Counted from the first letter of the stretch, positions 51,247 through 60,402 are shown. The stretch: 60,413 bases of DNA from an uncultured Erysipelotrichaceae bacterium (GCA_902767245.1 CACXGO010000021.1:1-60413), one strand, 5' to 3'. Program-made: numbers and translations. Notes: generated by a model not told the origin, from the letters alone.

Positions 51247-52557
51247 TTAAAAATAACTTTTCATCAAAGAATTTAATTCAACCGCATATTCCATTGGTAA
51301 TTCTTCTTTAAATTTTTCAATAAAGCCCATAATTAATAATTCTTTAGCTTTTTCTTCACTTATACCTCTACTCATCAAATAAAATAGTTTTTCTTCACTA
51401 ATTCTTGATACTGTAGCTTCATGTTCAATGATAGATGAAGCCGAATAATTGATGTTTTTAGGTATAGTATCACTTTTAGATTCTGAATCTAAAATAATGG
51501 TATCACATTTAATAAAAGCTTTTGAGTTTTCTGCTTTACTTGCAATATTGACTGTTCCTCTATATGTCGCATTTCCACCATTTAAAGCTATAGATTTACT
51601 AATGATTGAACTTGTTGTATAGGGTGCTAAATGAATCATTTTAGCTCCAGCATCTTGAATTTGATTTTTTGCTGCTACTGCTATTGAAATACAATTCCCA
51701 CTTGCATATTTACCATTTAAAATACAACTTGGATATTTCATATTAATACCTGAGCCGATATTTCCATCAACCCATTCCATAAGACCATTTTCTTCAACAA
51801 TTGCTCTTTTGGTTACTAAATTATATACATCCTTCGACCAATTTTGAATTGTTGTGTAACGACACTTGGCATTCTTTTTAACATAAATTTCTACAACTGC
51901 TGCATGAAGTGAATCACTTGAATAAGTTGGTGCTGTGCATCCTTCCATGTAATGTAAACTACTATTTTCATCAACTATAATAATTGTTCTTTCAAATTGG
52001 CCCATGTTTTTTGTGTTTATACGAAAATAGCTTTGTAATGGACGATCAATTGTAGTATTAGGTGGAATATAAATAAATGTTCCTCCACTCCATACCGCTC
52101 CATTTAAAGCAGTATATTTATTTTCATCATATTTAACTAAGTTATTAAAATATTCTTTAAAAATTTCAGGATATTTTTTTAAAGCACTATCAGTATCACA
52201 AAAAATAACATTTTTTTCGTCTAATTCTTTAAGCATACTTTTATAAATGACTTCACTTTCATATTGGGCTTTAACACCATCTAAATACTTTTTTTCAGCA
52301 TCAATAAGTCCAATTTTATTAAAAGTATTAGTAATATCAGTTGGGACATCATTCCAACTACTTTTAATCTCATCCACAACTTTTTTGTAATAATTAATCT
52401 TCTTAAAATCAATTTTAAGTTCTGGCCCAAAAGTTGGATTTGAAAGCTCTAAAAATTTTTTATAAGCATTTATTCTAAAATCAAGCATCCATTTTGGTTC
52501 TTGCTTAATTTTTGAAATTTCACGTATTTTTGCTTGTGAAAGACCTAATTCTTTCAT
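51247..52557 (-). CDS. sufB: Fe-S cluster assembly scaffold SufB
   Basis: A 436-aa beta-helix protein of the SUF system. MKELGLSQAKIREISKIKQE at the start, SLHYMEGCTAPTY, GSGINMKYPSC, SSIISKSIALNGGNATYRG and EHEATVSRISEEKLFYLMSR match SufB, slightly shorter than the usual 465 aa. It builds Fe-S clusters with SufC and SufD. It follows sufU with four bases between. No sufC, sufD or sufS is in this operon. Confidence 0.95.
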   Translation of the reverse strand: MKELGLSQAKIREISKIKQEPKWMLDFRINAYKKFLELSNPTFGPELKIDFKKINYYKKVVDEIKSSWNDVPTDITNTFNKIGLIDAEKKYLDGVKAQYESEVIYKSMLKELDEKNVIFCDTDSALKKYPEIFKEYFNNLVKYDENKYTALNGAVWSGGTFIYIPPNTTIDRPLQSYFRINTKNMGQFERTIIIVDENSSLHYMEGCTAPTYSSDSLHAAVVEIYVKKNAKCRYTTIQNWSKDVYNLVTKRAIVEENGLMEWVDGNIGSGINMKYPSCILNGKYASGNCISIAVAAKNQIQDAGAKMIHLAPYTTSSIISKSIALNGGNATYRGTVNIASKAENSKAFIKCDTIILDSESKSDTIPKNINYSASSIIEHEATVSRISEEKLFYLMSRGISEEKAKELLIMGFIEKFKEELPMEYAVELNSLMKSYF

Positions 52558-52561
52558 AAAC

Positions 52562-52987
52562 TCACTTCCCTATTTCATCAATTACTTTTTTAATTCCCCA
52601 CCAAGGAAGAAGAGCACATTTTTTTCTATTTGGTTGCTTAGCAATATCTGCATAAACAACGGCATCTTCAAGAATTTCCTCGTTATAATTTTCTTCATTA
52701 ATCATTTTTTCATAATTATTATATATTTCTTTAATTTCATCTATTGTTTTACCTAAAAGTGTATTAATCATAATTGAAGTTGCACTGGTACAAATAGCGC
52801 AAGCTTCACCATCAAAACGTATATCTACTATAACATTATTCTCTATTTTAACCATTAGATTAATTTCATCAATACATGATTCATTATTCATATTTACTTT
52901 AATATAACTATCATCATCAAATAAACCGCGATTCGTTGGATTTTGATAATTTTCTAAAATAATGGTCCTTTTTAGTTCTTGATTCAC
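52562..52987 (-). CDS. sufU: SufU, Zn-dependent sulfur transfer protein
   Basis: A 141-aa protein accepting sulfur from SufS. The Cys-x-Asp pattern ESCIDEINL, the second Cys in GEACAICTSATSIM and the third in KKCALLPWW correspond to the zinc ligands of SufU. The GTG start at 52987 is used because GGTGA lies five bases upstream; the longer frame would begin inside that site. It leads the sufU-sufB operon. Confidence 0.9.
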   Translation of the reverse strand: MNQELKRTIILENYQNPTNRGLFDDDSYIKVNMNNESCIDEINLMVKIENNVIVDIRFDGEACAICTSATSIMINTLLGKTIDEIKEIYNNYEKMINEENYNEEILEDAVVYADIAKQPNRKKCALLPWWGIKKVIDEIGK

Positions 52988-53109
52988 ATAAATCACCACC
53001 AATAATTATATTATAATTATTATATTTAAGCAAGAAAAAGCCAAAATATTTAAGGAAAAAACCTTTTTATTTGAAGCTACTTGTTATATAATAAATTTGA
53101 GGTGCATAT

Positions 53110-54438
53110 ATGATGTTTACAATCCTAATATGTAAAATTATACTTTTTATTGGAGATTTAATTGGCCGCGGTAGTACTTTACCTGGTACAATTGCTTTAA
53201 AATTAAATAAAAATATATTAAATAAATTTAAAGTCCCAAAAAATATTATTGCTGTTACTGGGTCTTCTGGTAAAGGAACTACTTCTAAATTAATTGCATC
53301 TGTTTTAAAAGATCAAGGTCTAAAAGTACTTCATAATCATCGTGGCGGTAATTTAAAGCCAGGAATTATCACTATGTTAATTGAAGGTGCTAGTTTAACT
53401 GGAAAAATCAAAGCTGATTACATTGTTTATGAAATAGATGAAAGATATATGAAACAAGTAATCAAATATTTAAAGCCAAAAACGATTGTTATAACTAACA
53501 TTGTTAGGGATCAACCGCCAAGGCAAGGACATCATGATTTCGTTTATAATGACATTAAAAACTGCTTAACTAGTGATATGCATTTAGTTATAAATAGTGA
53601 TGACCCTTATTTACAAAAATTTGTAATTGATACTGATTGTGAAGTAACATATTATGGTATAGAAAAAAATAATTATTCCTATACAAAAAACAATTATGAA
53701 AATCTAGTTATCGAATATTGTCCACTATGTCACACCAAATTAAAGTATAAATATTACAACTTTGAAATATATGGAGATTTTAAATGCCCAAATTGTGATT
53801 TTAAAAGAGTTAAACCAGAATATGCGGTAACAAATGTTGATTATGAAAAAGAAATAATGATTATTAATAATAAATATAAAATAAAAATTTTGAACAATAT
53901 TTTATATAATATTTACAATATTGCTGCAACATTTGCAACAGCTAGTTATTTAGGTTATGATGAAGAAAAAATCATTGATTCTATTAGTAAAAGTGAATAT
54001 GATCATAAATTATGTAATCATTATAAATACAATAATAAAGAAATATTTGTTTTTTATAATAAAAATGAAAATAGCACCTCATTTAATCAATCTTTGAATT
54101 ATGTGAGTCGCAATAAAGAAGAAAAAACAGTTGTTATTGGTTGGGAAACAATATCGCATAGATATAAATTCACAGATGTTTCATGGATTTATGATATTAA
54201 TTTTGAATGTTTAAATGATGCTAATGTCGTAAATTTTATTTGTGTTGGAGACTATGCTTATGATATAGCAACTAGATTAAAACTTGCAGGAATTGAAAAA
54301 GAAAAAATAATGGCTTTCCCTTCATTAAATGATTCTTTGGATACAATTTTAAATAAATCAAAAGGTAATTTGTATGCAGTCGTTAATCCTGACTATGTAT
54401 TACCTTTACTCCATTTATTGAAAGGAAAAGAGATATGA
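53110..54438 (+). CDS. murT: Lipid II isoglutaminyl synthase subunit MurT
   Basis: A 442-aa Mur-ligase-like protein that activates the D-Glu of lipid II for amidation. The N terminus ends in STLPGTIALKL, the nucleotide loop is VTGSSGKGTTSKL (Gly after the Lys, as in FolC), YEIDERYMKQV holds the acidic residues, and a four-Cys ribbon (CPLCHTKL, then FKCPNCDF) lies near 205-230 as in other MurT. A C-terminal ligase domain follows. gatD starts with an ATGA overlap at its stop. Start after GAGGTG; ATG 53113 is an alternative. Confidence 0.94.
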   Translation: MMFTILICKIILFIGDLIGRGSTLPGTIALKLNKNILNKFKVPKNIIAVTGSSGKGTTSKLIASVLKDQGLKVLHNHRGGNLKPGIITMLIEGASLTGKIKADYIVYEIDERYMKQVIKYLKPKTIVITNIVRDQPPRQGHHDFVYNDIKNCLTSDMHLVINSDDPYLQKFVIDTDCEVTYYGIEKNNYSYTKNNYENLVIEYCPLCHTKLKYKYYNFEIYGDFKCPNCDFKRVKPEYAVTNVDYEKEIMIINNKYKIKILNNILYNIYNIAATFATASYLGYDEEKIIDSISKSEYDHKLCNHYKYNNKEIFVFYNKNENSTSFNQSLNYVSRNKEEKTVVIGWETISHRYKFTDVSWIYDINFECLNDANVVNFICVGDYAYDIATRLKLAGIEKEKIMAFPSLNDSLDTILNKSKGNLYAVVNPDYVLPLLHLLKGKEI

Positions 54439-55163
54439 AAATAGTAATTGCATATTTATATTATGATTTACTTAACTTATATGGTGAATCTGGTAATATA
54501 AAATTTTTAAAAAATCATTTAGAAAGCCAAGGAATTGAAGTAATTATTAAATCACTTACCATAACTGATGAAATAGATTTTAATAGTTATGATTTAGTTA
54601 TTATGTCAGCTGGAACAGAAGAAAATCAAAAACTGGCATTACATCATTTAATTAAATATAAAACCGAAATAAAAGCTGCTATTGAAGCAGGCAAGTATTT
54701 TTTAATTACAGGTAATGCAATTGATCTGTTTGGAAAAGAAATCAATTATCTTGATGGAAAGAAAATTGAAGCTTTAAATATATTTGATTATAAAGTTAGT
54801 GAAAGTGAAAAAAGAATTGTCAATGATGCACTATTTTTAAATAAGGAAACAAATGAATATGTCATCGGTTTTCAAAATCAAAGCAGCATTTTATCTAACA
54901 ATAATAATCCTTTATTTGAAGTTTTAGTAGGAACAGGTGCTAAAAAAGGATTTAAAGAAGAAGGCATTCATTATAAAAACTTTTATGGTACGTATTTAAT
55001 TGGACCGCTTCTAGTGAGAAATCCTGCTTTTGCTAAAGAGTTTATGAAAGAATTGATACTAAGTATCGATAAAAACTTTGAAATTAAAGATTTTGATCTT
55101 GATTTTGAAACTGAAGCTTATGAAAAATATTTTAATTTACATTATAATGAAATTGCAAAATAA
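54435..55163 (+). CDS. gatD: GatD-like protein without catalytic Cys and His
   Basis: A 242-aa class I amidotransferase fold, partner of MurT. The N terminus IAYLYYDLLNLYGESGNIKF and the ends GIHYKNFYGTYLIGPLLVRN and AFAKEFMKELIL match GatD. The expected nucleophile motif (C-G-G-Y-Q) is replaced by ITGNAIDLFG, and the whole protein contains no Cys. The expected catalytic His in GTYLHGP is Ile (GTYLIGP). So glutamine hydrolysis is very unlikely. It may still bind MurT structurally while ammonia comes from solution. Confidence 0.88.
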   Translation: MKIVIAYLYYDLLNLYGESGNIKFLKNHLESQGIEVIIKSLTITDEIDFNSYDLVIMSAGTEENQKLALHHLIKYKTEIKAAIEAGKYFLITGNAIDLFGKEINYLDGKKIEALNIFDYKVSESEKRIVNDALFLNKETNEYVIGFQNQSSILSNNNNPLFEVLVGTGAKKGFKEEGIHYKNFYGTYLIGPLLVRNPAFAKEFMKELILSIDKNFEIKDFDLDFETEAYEKYFNLHYNEIAK

Positions 55164-55191
55164 AAAATCTACATTAATTTGTAGATTTTTT
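55162..55191. terminator. Shared terminator of gatD and the flippase gene
   Basis: AAAAAATCTACA, loop TTAATT (holding the flippase stop), TGTAGATTTTTT. Symmetric for both convergent genes. Confidence 0.9.
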
Positions 55192-56826
55192 AAATTTTCT
55201 CAATACATTTTTCAATTTTGCTTTTGAATCAATTCTAAATATGCGGTCAATCAAATTGTAATTATACGAAAGTATAATATAAATTGCACACCCTACTATT
55301 GCATATAAAGCTGTAAGTAATATAAAATTAAATTTTGTAGTTTCAATATCTACTGGAATAAATAATGCCATTATTTTTAAAGATACAAACATTATTAATG
55401 AAATTAGAATTGACTTTAAAATTGGGTTAATACTTTGCTTATAATTCAATTTATATTTTTTTGATTGAATAACAGCAATTACAATAGTTGTTCCAACATG
55501 TAAAATCAAATTTAAAATAATTGGTGCATATTGAGCTTTGATACCAATTAATGGGCAAAAATTCATAAATGGAACATTTAATAGAGCTTTAAGTAAAAAG
55601 CTTCCAAAAAGGGTCCCTAAAGCAAGTTTTGTATTCCCCATTATCTGAGCTGAATCAATTGAAATTGAATAAAAAGCAAAGGTTAATGCTTGAAAAACAT
55701 ATAAACTAAAAATATCAATTCCAAGTGCATTATTTCCATAGAATAAATTCCATACTGGTGTTGCTAGAACAAATAAACCTAAAACCATTGGTAAATTAAT
55801 AAACATAATCATTTGGAAACTTTGATTTATTTTATTATTTACATCCTTCATGTCACCCTTTACAAAGCTACTAGATATATTTGGTATAAGTGATACTGTT
55901 AAACCTGCTTCAAATGCTAAAATAATCATATTTAATTTAGAACCCCAAGTGGATATAACGCTTAAAATGTATTCTGAATCTTTTAAACTATAACCTAAAG
56001 AAGTTAATGTTGAATTGATTGTGAATGTATCTACAACTGAATATATTGAACGAACAAAATCAATTACAACAAATGGTAAAGCTACCATTATAACTTTCTT
56101 CAAAATCGTTTTAGAAGTGTTATTTTTTTCACCTTCTATTTTTTTGGCTTTAATATTAAATGCTTCTTTATTTTTAGCTTTTTTAATTTTTAAATAAAGA
56201 TAAGATACTAAAGCTCCAATTGTCGCACCTAAAACAGCAATTGCTACAACTGTTGCTGTTTTTAGTTTAAATACTTTCGCTGCTAAATAACTTCCAATTA
56301 TAATAAATCCAACACGTACTAATTGTTCAATAACATTGGAAATTGCATAAGGAGTTATATACTTATGACCACTTAAATAACCTTTTATTGATGATAAAAA
56401 TGGAACAGCAAGAAGCGCAAATGAAATTGACCTAATAACTAAAGTAACATCTTCAATTGTATTTCCACCTTTAATATCACCAATGATTAAATATGCAATT
56501 GGCTTTGCAAAAATCATTAAAATGAGAAACCATAAAACACCTAAACCAACCATTAAATTTCTAACAATTTTATATGCTTTTTCTTTCGACCAATGATAGT
56601 TTAAAGTATTATATTCACTTATGATTTTACTCATAGCAACTGGAATTCCTTGCGTTGATAGAGTTAAAAATAATGCATAAATTGTATAAGCATAGCTATA
56701 AAGTGCTCCCCCACTTTCGCCTATTATTGAATAAAATGGGATTACATATAAAAGCCCAACTATTTTACATAAAATAATACAAAATGTTGAAACAAACGCA
56801 CCTGATAAAAATCCATTCTTCTTCAT
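55174..56826 (-). CDS. MurJ/SpoVB-like lipid flippase
   Basis: A 550-aa membrane protein with 12-14 helices of the MOP superfamily. KNGFLSGAFVSTFCIILCKI and GLLYVIPFYSIIGE, then YAYTIYALFLTLSTQGIPVA, match the YtgP(MurJ)/SpoVB group, and the length fits YtgP. It would flip lipid II across the membrane. It lies convergent to murT-gatD. Which of MurJ or SpoVB it is cannot be decided here. GGAGGAAATC before ATG 56826. Confidence 0.85.
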   Translation of the reverse strand: MKKNGFLSGAFVSTFCIILCKIVGLLYVIPFYSIIGESGGALYSYAYTIYALFLTLSTQGIPVAMSKIISEYNTLNYHWSKEKAYKIVRNLMVGLGVLWFLILMIFAKPIAYLIIGDIKGGNTIEDVTLVIRSISFALLAVPFLSSIKGYLSGHKYITPYAISNVIEQLVRVGFIIIGSYLAAKVFKLKTATVVAIAVLGATIGALVSYLYLKIKKAKNKEAFNIKAKKIEGEKNNTSKTILKKVIMVALPFVVIDFVRSIYSVVDTFTINSTLTSLGYSLKDSEYILSVISTWGSKLNMIILAFEAGLTVSLIPNISSSFVKGDMKDVNNKINQSFQMIMFINLPMVLGLFVLATPVWNLFYGNNALGIDIFSLYVFQALTFAFYSISIDSAQIMGNTKLALGTLFGSFLLKALLNVPFMNFCPLIGIKAQYAPIILNLILHVGTTIVIAVIQSKKYKLNYKQSINPILKSILISLIMFVSLKIMALFIPVDIETTKFNFILLTALYAIVGCAIYIILSYNYNLIDRIFRIDSKAKLKNVLRKFKKSTN

Positions 56827-56916
56827 GATTTCCTCCAACCCTTTAAATTATAACAATTTTTACTATTTTAGTAAATATCTTTTACAAAGCTTGTACATAA
56901 TTATATTAGTGATAAT

Positions 56917-57918
56917 ATGCAAAGATTAAAATATTTATTTAAAAAGGCTTTTACTTGGAATTATAAAGATGCTTACAAACAAGCAAAAATAATCCATAAA
57001 AAGAGACACAAAAATACAATTTGGATTTTTTTAGATATGATTTTTTGTGGCATCAAATATGGTGCTGGGTATTCTGATTATGTTGAATTTGAATTTGATT
57101 TATTAAATAATTGCGAACGAAAAACTTATCTAACAAGTGAACTTAATAATCGTATTGTTAGAAAATATAATAATAAAGCTTATTTTCATTTATTTCAAAA
57201 TAAAATTGAATTTAATAATCTTTTTAAAAATTTTTTAGGGCGAAATTTTCTTGATCTTAGTTCTAATTCATTTGAAGAATTCAAAGATTTTTGTTTAAAA
57301 AATAAAAAAATATGTATTAAACCTTATAATGGTTCTTGTGGTGAAGGAATAGAATTTATTGAAATAAATAAAAATATAAATTTTAAAAATTTATATAAAC
57401 GTTTAAAAAAAGAAAAAAAATATGTAATTGAAGAATATATTAAGCAACATAAAAGTTTAAATAAATTATATCCTGATAGTGTTAATACTCTTCGTATTAT
57501 TTCTTTTCTTGATAGTAATAATAATGTAGATATTATTAGAGTTGTCATAAAATTTGGAACTACTGGTAAAATTGATAATCATGTTGCTGGTGGTATGTAT
57601 ACATTTTTAGATGAAAACGGTATTATCTTATATCCTGCATGTGATGATTTTGGAAATTCTTATACCAAACATCCAGTCACAAAAACAAATTTAATTGGAT
57701 TTAAAGTGCCATATTATAAAGAAGCAATTGAATTGATTAAAAAAGCCGCAAAAATTGTTCCTCAAATTCGCTATGTTGGATGGGATGTTGCTATAACAAA
57801 TAATGGACCTATTATTATTGAAGGTAATGAATATTGTGGATTATTTCAAAATAAAGCCAGCACTAATCCATCAAAAAAAGGAGACCTTCCCCTTTTTCGA
57901 AAATACATAGATTTTTAA
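56917..57918 (+). CDS. Sugar-transfer associated ATP-grasp protein
   Basis: A 333-aa protein with an ATP-grasp fold: ICIKPYNGSCGEGIEFIEIN with the Gly-rich ATP loop, YVIEEYIKQH, the SVNTLRIISFLD block, NHVAGGMYTFLDENG and the metal-binding GWDVAITNNGPIIIEGNEYCG. This pattern is that of the ATPgrasp_ST family, often near polysaccharide genes. It would attach an amino acid or similar group with ATP. Substrate unknown. Its stop codon overlaps that of spoVS on the other strand. Confidence 0.8.
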   Translation: MQRLKYLFKKAFTWNYKDAYKQAKIIHKKRHKNTIWIFLDMIFCGIKYGAGYSDYVEFEFDLLNNCERKTYLTSELNNRIVRKYNNKAYFHLFQNKIEFNNLFKNFLGRNFLDLSSNSFEEFKDFCLKNKKICIKPYNGSCGEGIEFIEINKNINFKNLYKRLKKEKKYVIEEYIKQHKSLNKLYPDSVNTLRIISFLDSNNNVDIIRVVIKFGTTGKIDNHVAGGMYTFLDENGIILYPACDDFGNSYTKHPVTKTNLIGFKVPYYKEAIELIKKAAKIVPQIRYVGWDVAITNNGPIIIEGNEYCGLFQNKASTNPSKKGDLPLFRKYIDF

Positions 57919-58175
57919 GAAGCTTCAACAATAAGCTTAATAGCAGTTTTAGTATTACCGTCAATTGTAATATCCGCAAATGTTGGTATACAAATAATAT
58001 TTTTCCCACTCGGAGCAACAAAACCACGAGCAATTGCAATTGCTTTAATTCCTTGATTTAAAGCCCCTGCTCCTATTGTTTGAACTTCTACTTTACTTGT
58101 ATCCCTCAAAATATTTGCTAATGCTCCAGCAACTGAATTTGGATTAGACTTAGATCCTACTTTAATTATTTCCAT
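57915..58175 (-). CDS. spoVS: Stage V sporulation protein S
   Basis: An 86-aa Alba-like protein, exactly the family length. MEIIKVGSKSNPNSVAGALA, TIGAGALNQGIKAIAIARGF and the DITIDGNTKTAIKLIV end are all typical. SpoVS affects septum placement and spore coat in Bacillus. The start follows AAAGGAAG; an upstream ATG adds six residues but overlaps that site. Its stop overlaps the ATP-grasp stop (TTAA), and no terminator separates them. Confidence 0.96.
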   Translation of the reverse strand: MEIIKVGSKSNPNSVAGALANILRDTSKVEVQTIGAGALNQGIKAIAIARGFVAPSGKNIICIPTFADITIDGNTKTAIKLIVEAS

Positions 58176-58244
58176 TTTGTTTCTTCCTTTCATTTAACTA
58201 TATGTTTTTAAAAATAAAATAGACTATAACTCATATAATTTAGT

Positions 58245-58628
58245 ATGAATAATGATGAAATAAATAAGCGATTAAAGCAATTAAATACTGAAGATTTTAT
58301 ATGGATAATTTATATTGGAATTATTTTTTTAAGTTTCTTATCAAATAGTTACGAAAGAAAATATTTTATATATAATGATGAAAAAAGCAAAAATAAATAT
58401 CGAAATTTAAATATTATTATTTTCAGTATTCTAGTAGTTGTTTATCTCTATTTTTTAAAAAATTCAATAAATGATTTAAAAAATTTGAATGCAAATGACA
58501 GTGAAAAAAAGAAAAAGCTTATCTATTTTTCATTTATTGGATCATTATTAATTTCTATAAGTGGTTTTATTTTTCTTTATATAGCTTTTATTGATAAAGA
58601 ATTAGATGTTGAACTTGCATTTAATTAA
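58245..58628 (+). CDS. Hypothetical three-helix membrane protein
   Basis: A 127-aa protein with helices at about 18-37, 54-70 and 90-112 and charged linkers. I do not recognise the family. The only -10-like box (TATAAT at 58234-58239) lies six bases before the ATG, and no ribosome site is visible, so the message may be leaderless. It is divergent from spoVS and followed by a terminator. Function unknown. Confidence 0.62.
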   Translation: MNNDEINKRLKQLNTEDFIWIIYIGIIFLSFLSNSYERKYFIYNDEKSKNKYRNLNIIIFSILVVVYLYFLKNSINDLKNLNANDSEKKKKLIYFSFIGSLLISISGFIFLYIAFIDKELDVELAFN

Positions 58629-58650
58629 TACCTTTTTTGGTATTTTTTTC
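58627..58650 (+). terminator. Terminator after the three-helix protein gene
   Basis: AATACC, loop of six T, GGTATT, T-run, immediately after the stop codon. Confidence 0.82.
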
Positions 58651-58685
58651 TATTATTTTATTCAATATAATAATGGTGATTACTT

Positions 58686-60020
58686 TTGAAAAATATAAGT
58701 ATCTGGAAAGATTCAATTGATTTAAAAGAATATCCTAAATTAAATGAAAATAAAAATGTTGATGTTCTAATAATTGGTGGTGGTATTACTGGAATTAGTA
58801 CTTTTTATTATTTGAAAAAGTCTGGTTTAAAAACTATATTAGTTGAGCAAAATAAAATTGGTTTGGGAATAACTGGTTCTTCTACTGGAAAATTGTCAAT
58901 TTTACAAAATGATTTAATTGATAAAATACGATCATCATTTAATGATGAAACTGCATTAAAATATATTAATAGTCAAATTGATGCAATTAATAAAATTGTT
59001 AAACTAATTTTAGATTTGAAAATTGATTGTGATTTAGAAAAAATACCAGCTTCACTATATACAAATAATGAGTTCGAAATCGATAGAATTAAAAACTTAG
59101 CTGCATTTTTATTAAAAAACAATATTAGAGTTGAACCAAGTAATTTAAAAATTGTTAAAAATAAATTTGCGATTAAAGATGATGTTTCATATGTTTTCAA
59201 TCCGTTAAAGTTTTTAAATGGTATTTTGAGTAAAGATGATTATGAAATATATGAAAAAACAAGTATTATTAAAATTAAAAGAGAAAAAAATTTTTATATT
59301 TCTTATACGGATAATTATAAGATTAAATCAAAATTTGTTGTTATAGCATCTCACTATCCTTACTTTCTAATTCCATATTTTTTTCCTTTTAAATCAGCTT
59401 TAGAAAAATCATATTTAAGTGCTTCGACATATAATGGTCAAAAATTATCTCTTATTAATTATCAAAAACCATTTATTTCGATTAGAACATATAAAAATTA
59501 TTTAATTTATCTTAGTAATTCACATAATATAAGTTGTAAAACTTGTGATTATAATCATTTTCAAGAATTGTTAAAGAAATTAGAAGATATTAAGCTAAAA
59601 CCAGATTATTTATGGAGTAATATCGACATTATTACAAATGATGGGATGCCTTATGTTGGTGAAATTAAAAAAAACTTATTAATTGGAACTGGCTACAATA
59701 CTTGGGGACTTACTAATGGTTTTTTAGCTGGTGAAATCTTAAAAGACATTATTTTAAAAAATAATAATCCATATATTAGTTTATTTGCTCCAAAGCGTTT
59801 TAATTTGGCTCAATTAAAAGGTTATATAGGAAATATATGTAAAAATGCATTGGGCTTTTTAGTGGGCTTAAAAGGCAAAAATAATCATTATTGTTCACAT
59901 ATGAATTGTAAGCTTATTTTTAATAAAATAGAAAAGACATGGGATTGTCCATGTCATGGTTCTAGATTTGATATTAATAATAATCCAATTAGTGGTCCTG
60001 CTAATAAAAAATCCAAGTGA
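58686..60020 (+). CDS. FAD-dependent oxidoreductase with Rieske domain
   Basis: A 444-aa protein resembling YhfW of Bacillus. Residues 20-380 are a DAO-type FAD domain (VDVLIIGGGITGISTFYYL at 25-43, GITGSSTGKLSILQ, GTGYNTWGLTNGFLAG). The C-terminal 60 residues form a Rieske 2Fe-2S site with CSHMNCKL and CPCHGSRFD supplying two Cys and two His. A TTG start is used because GGTGA lies five bases upstream and no ATG is available. The substrate is unknown. The stop TGA is in the loop of a terminator. Confidence 0.88.
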   Translation: MKNISIWKDSIDLKEYPKLNENKNVDVLIIGGGITGISTFYYLKKSGLKTILVEQNKIGLGITGSSTGKLSILQNDLIDKIRSSFNDETALKYINSQIDAINKIVKLILDLKIDCDLEKIPASLYTNNEFEIDRIKNLAAFLLKNNIRVEPSNLKIVKNKFAIKDDVSYVFNPLKFLNGILSKDDYEIYEKTSIIKIKREKNFYISYTDNYKIKSKFVVIASHYPYFLIPYFFPFKSALEKSYLSASTYNGQKLSLINYQKPFISIRTYKNYLIYLSNSHNISCKTCDYNHFQELLKKLEDIKLKPDYLWSNIDIITNDGMPYVGEIKKNLLIGTGYNTWGLTNGFLAGEILKDIILKNNNPYISLFAPKRFNLAQLKGYIGNICKNALGFLVGLKGKNNHYCSHMNCKLIFNKIEKTWDCPCHGSRFDINNNPISGPANKKSK

Positions 60021-60038
60021 TTCGCTTGGATTAATTTT
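60010..60038 (+). terminator. Terminator with the oxidoreductase stop in its loop
   Basis: AATCCAAG, loop TGATTCG with the stop TGA, CTTGGATT, then AATTTTT. Confidence 0.85.
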
Positions 60039-60041
60039 TAC

Positions 60042-60115
60042 TGGAGCAAATAACGGGAATCGAACCCGCACCCTAAGCTTGGGAAGCTCATGTTCTACCA
60101 TTAAACTATATCTGC
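60042..60115 (-). tRNA. tRNA-Gly (anticodon CCC)
   Basis: On the minus strand, acceptor GCAGATA pairs with TATTTGC; anticodon loop TTCCCAA gives CCC; T arm GGGTTCGATTCCC; discriminator T and encoded CCA. It reads GGG. The acceptor and T arm resemble the tRNA-Gly(GCC) at the other end of the window. Confidence 0.92.
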
Positions 60116-60283
60116 ATAAAATTATATTAACATAAATATTAAATTTTTTCAATTTAAATGTTATAAATTAAATTCTTTTATAATTAATAAAGATATTCAA
60201 AATATTGTGATAGTTATAAGTAAATAATAGTATAAAGGAATGCTCCTAAAACTTAAAAAATGCATTTCACAGGTAACATTTAA

Positions 60284-60311
60284 TTGACAAATAATAAAAA
60301 TAGTGTATAAT
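60284..60311 (+). promoter_or_regulatory. Promoter of tRNA-Gly(UCC)
   Basis: TTGACA (60284-60289), 16 bases, TATAAT (60306-60311), preceded by TG. Start near 60318, about 11 bases before the mature tRNA. Confidence 0.82.
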
Positions 60312-60328
60312 TAAAATTGCTTACCAAT

Positions 60329-60402
<74 letters not shown>

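Noticed and set aside
58200-58260. SigE/SigG-type promoter for spoVS
   Set aside because: CATACTAAAT on the minus strand resembles a sporulation -10, but no matching -35 was found at the right distance.
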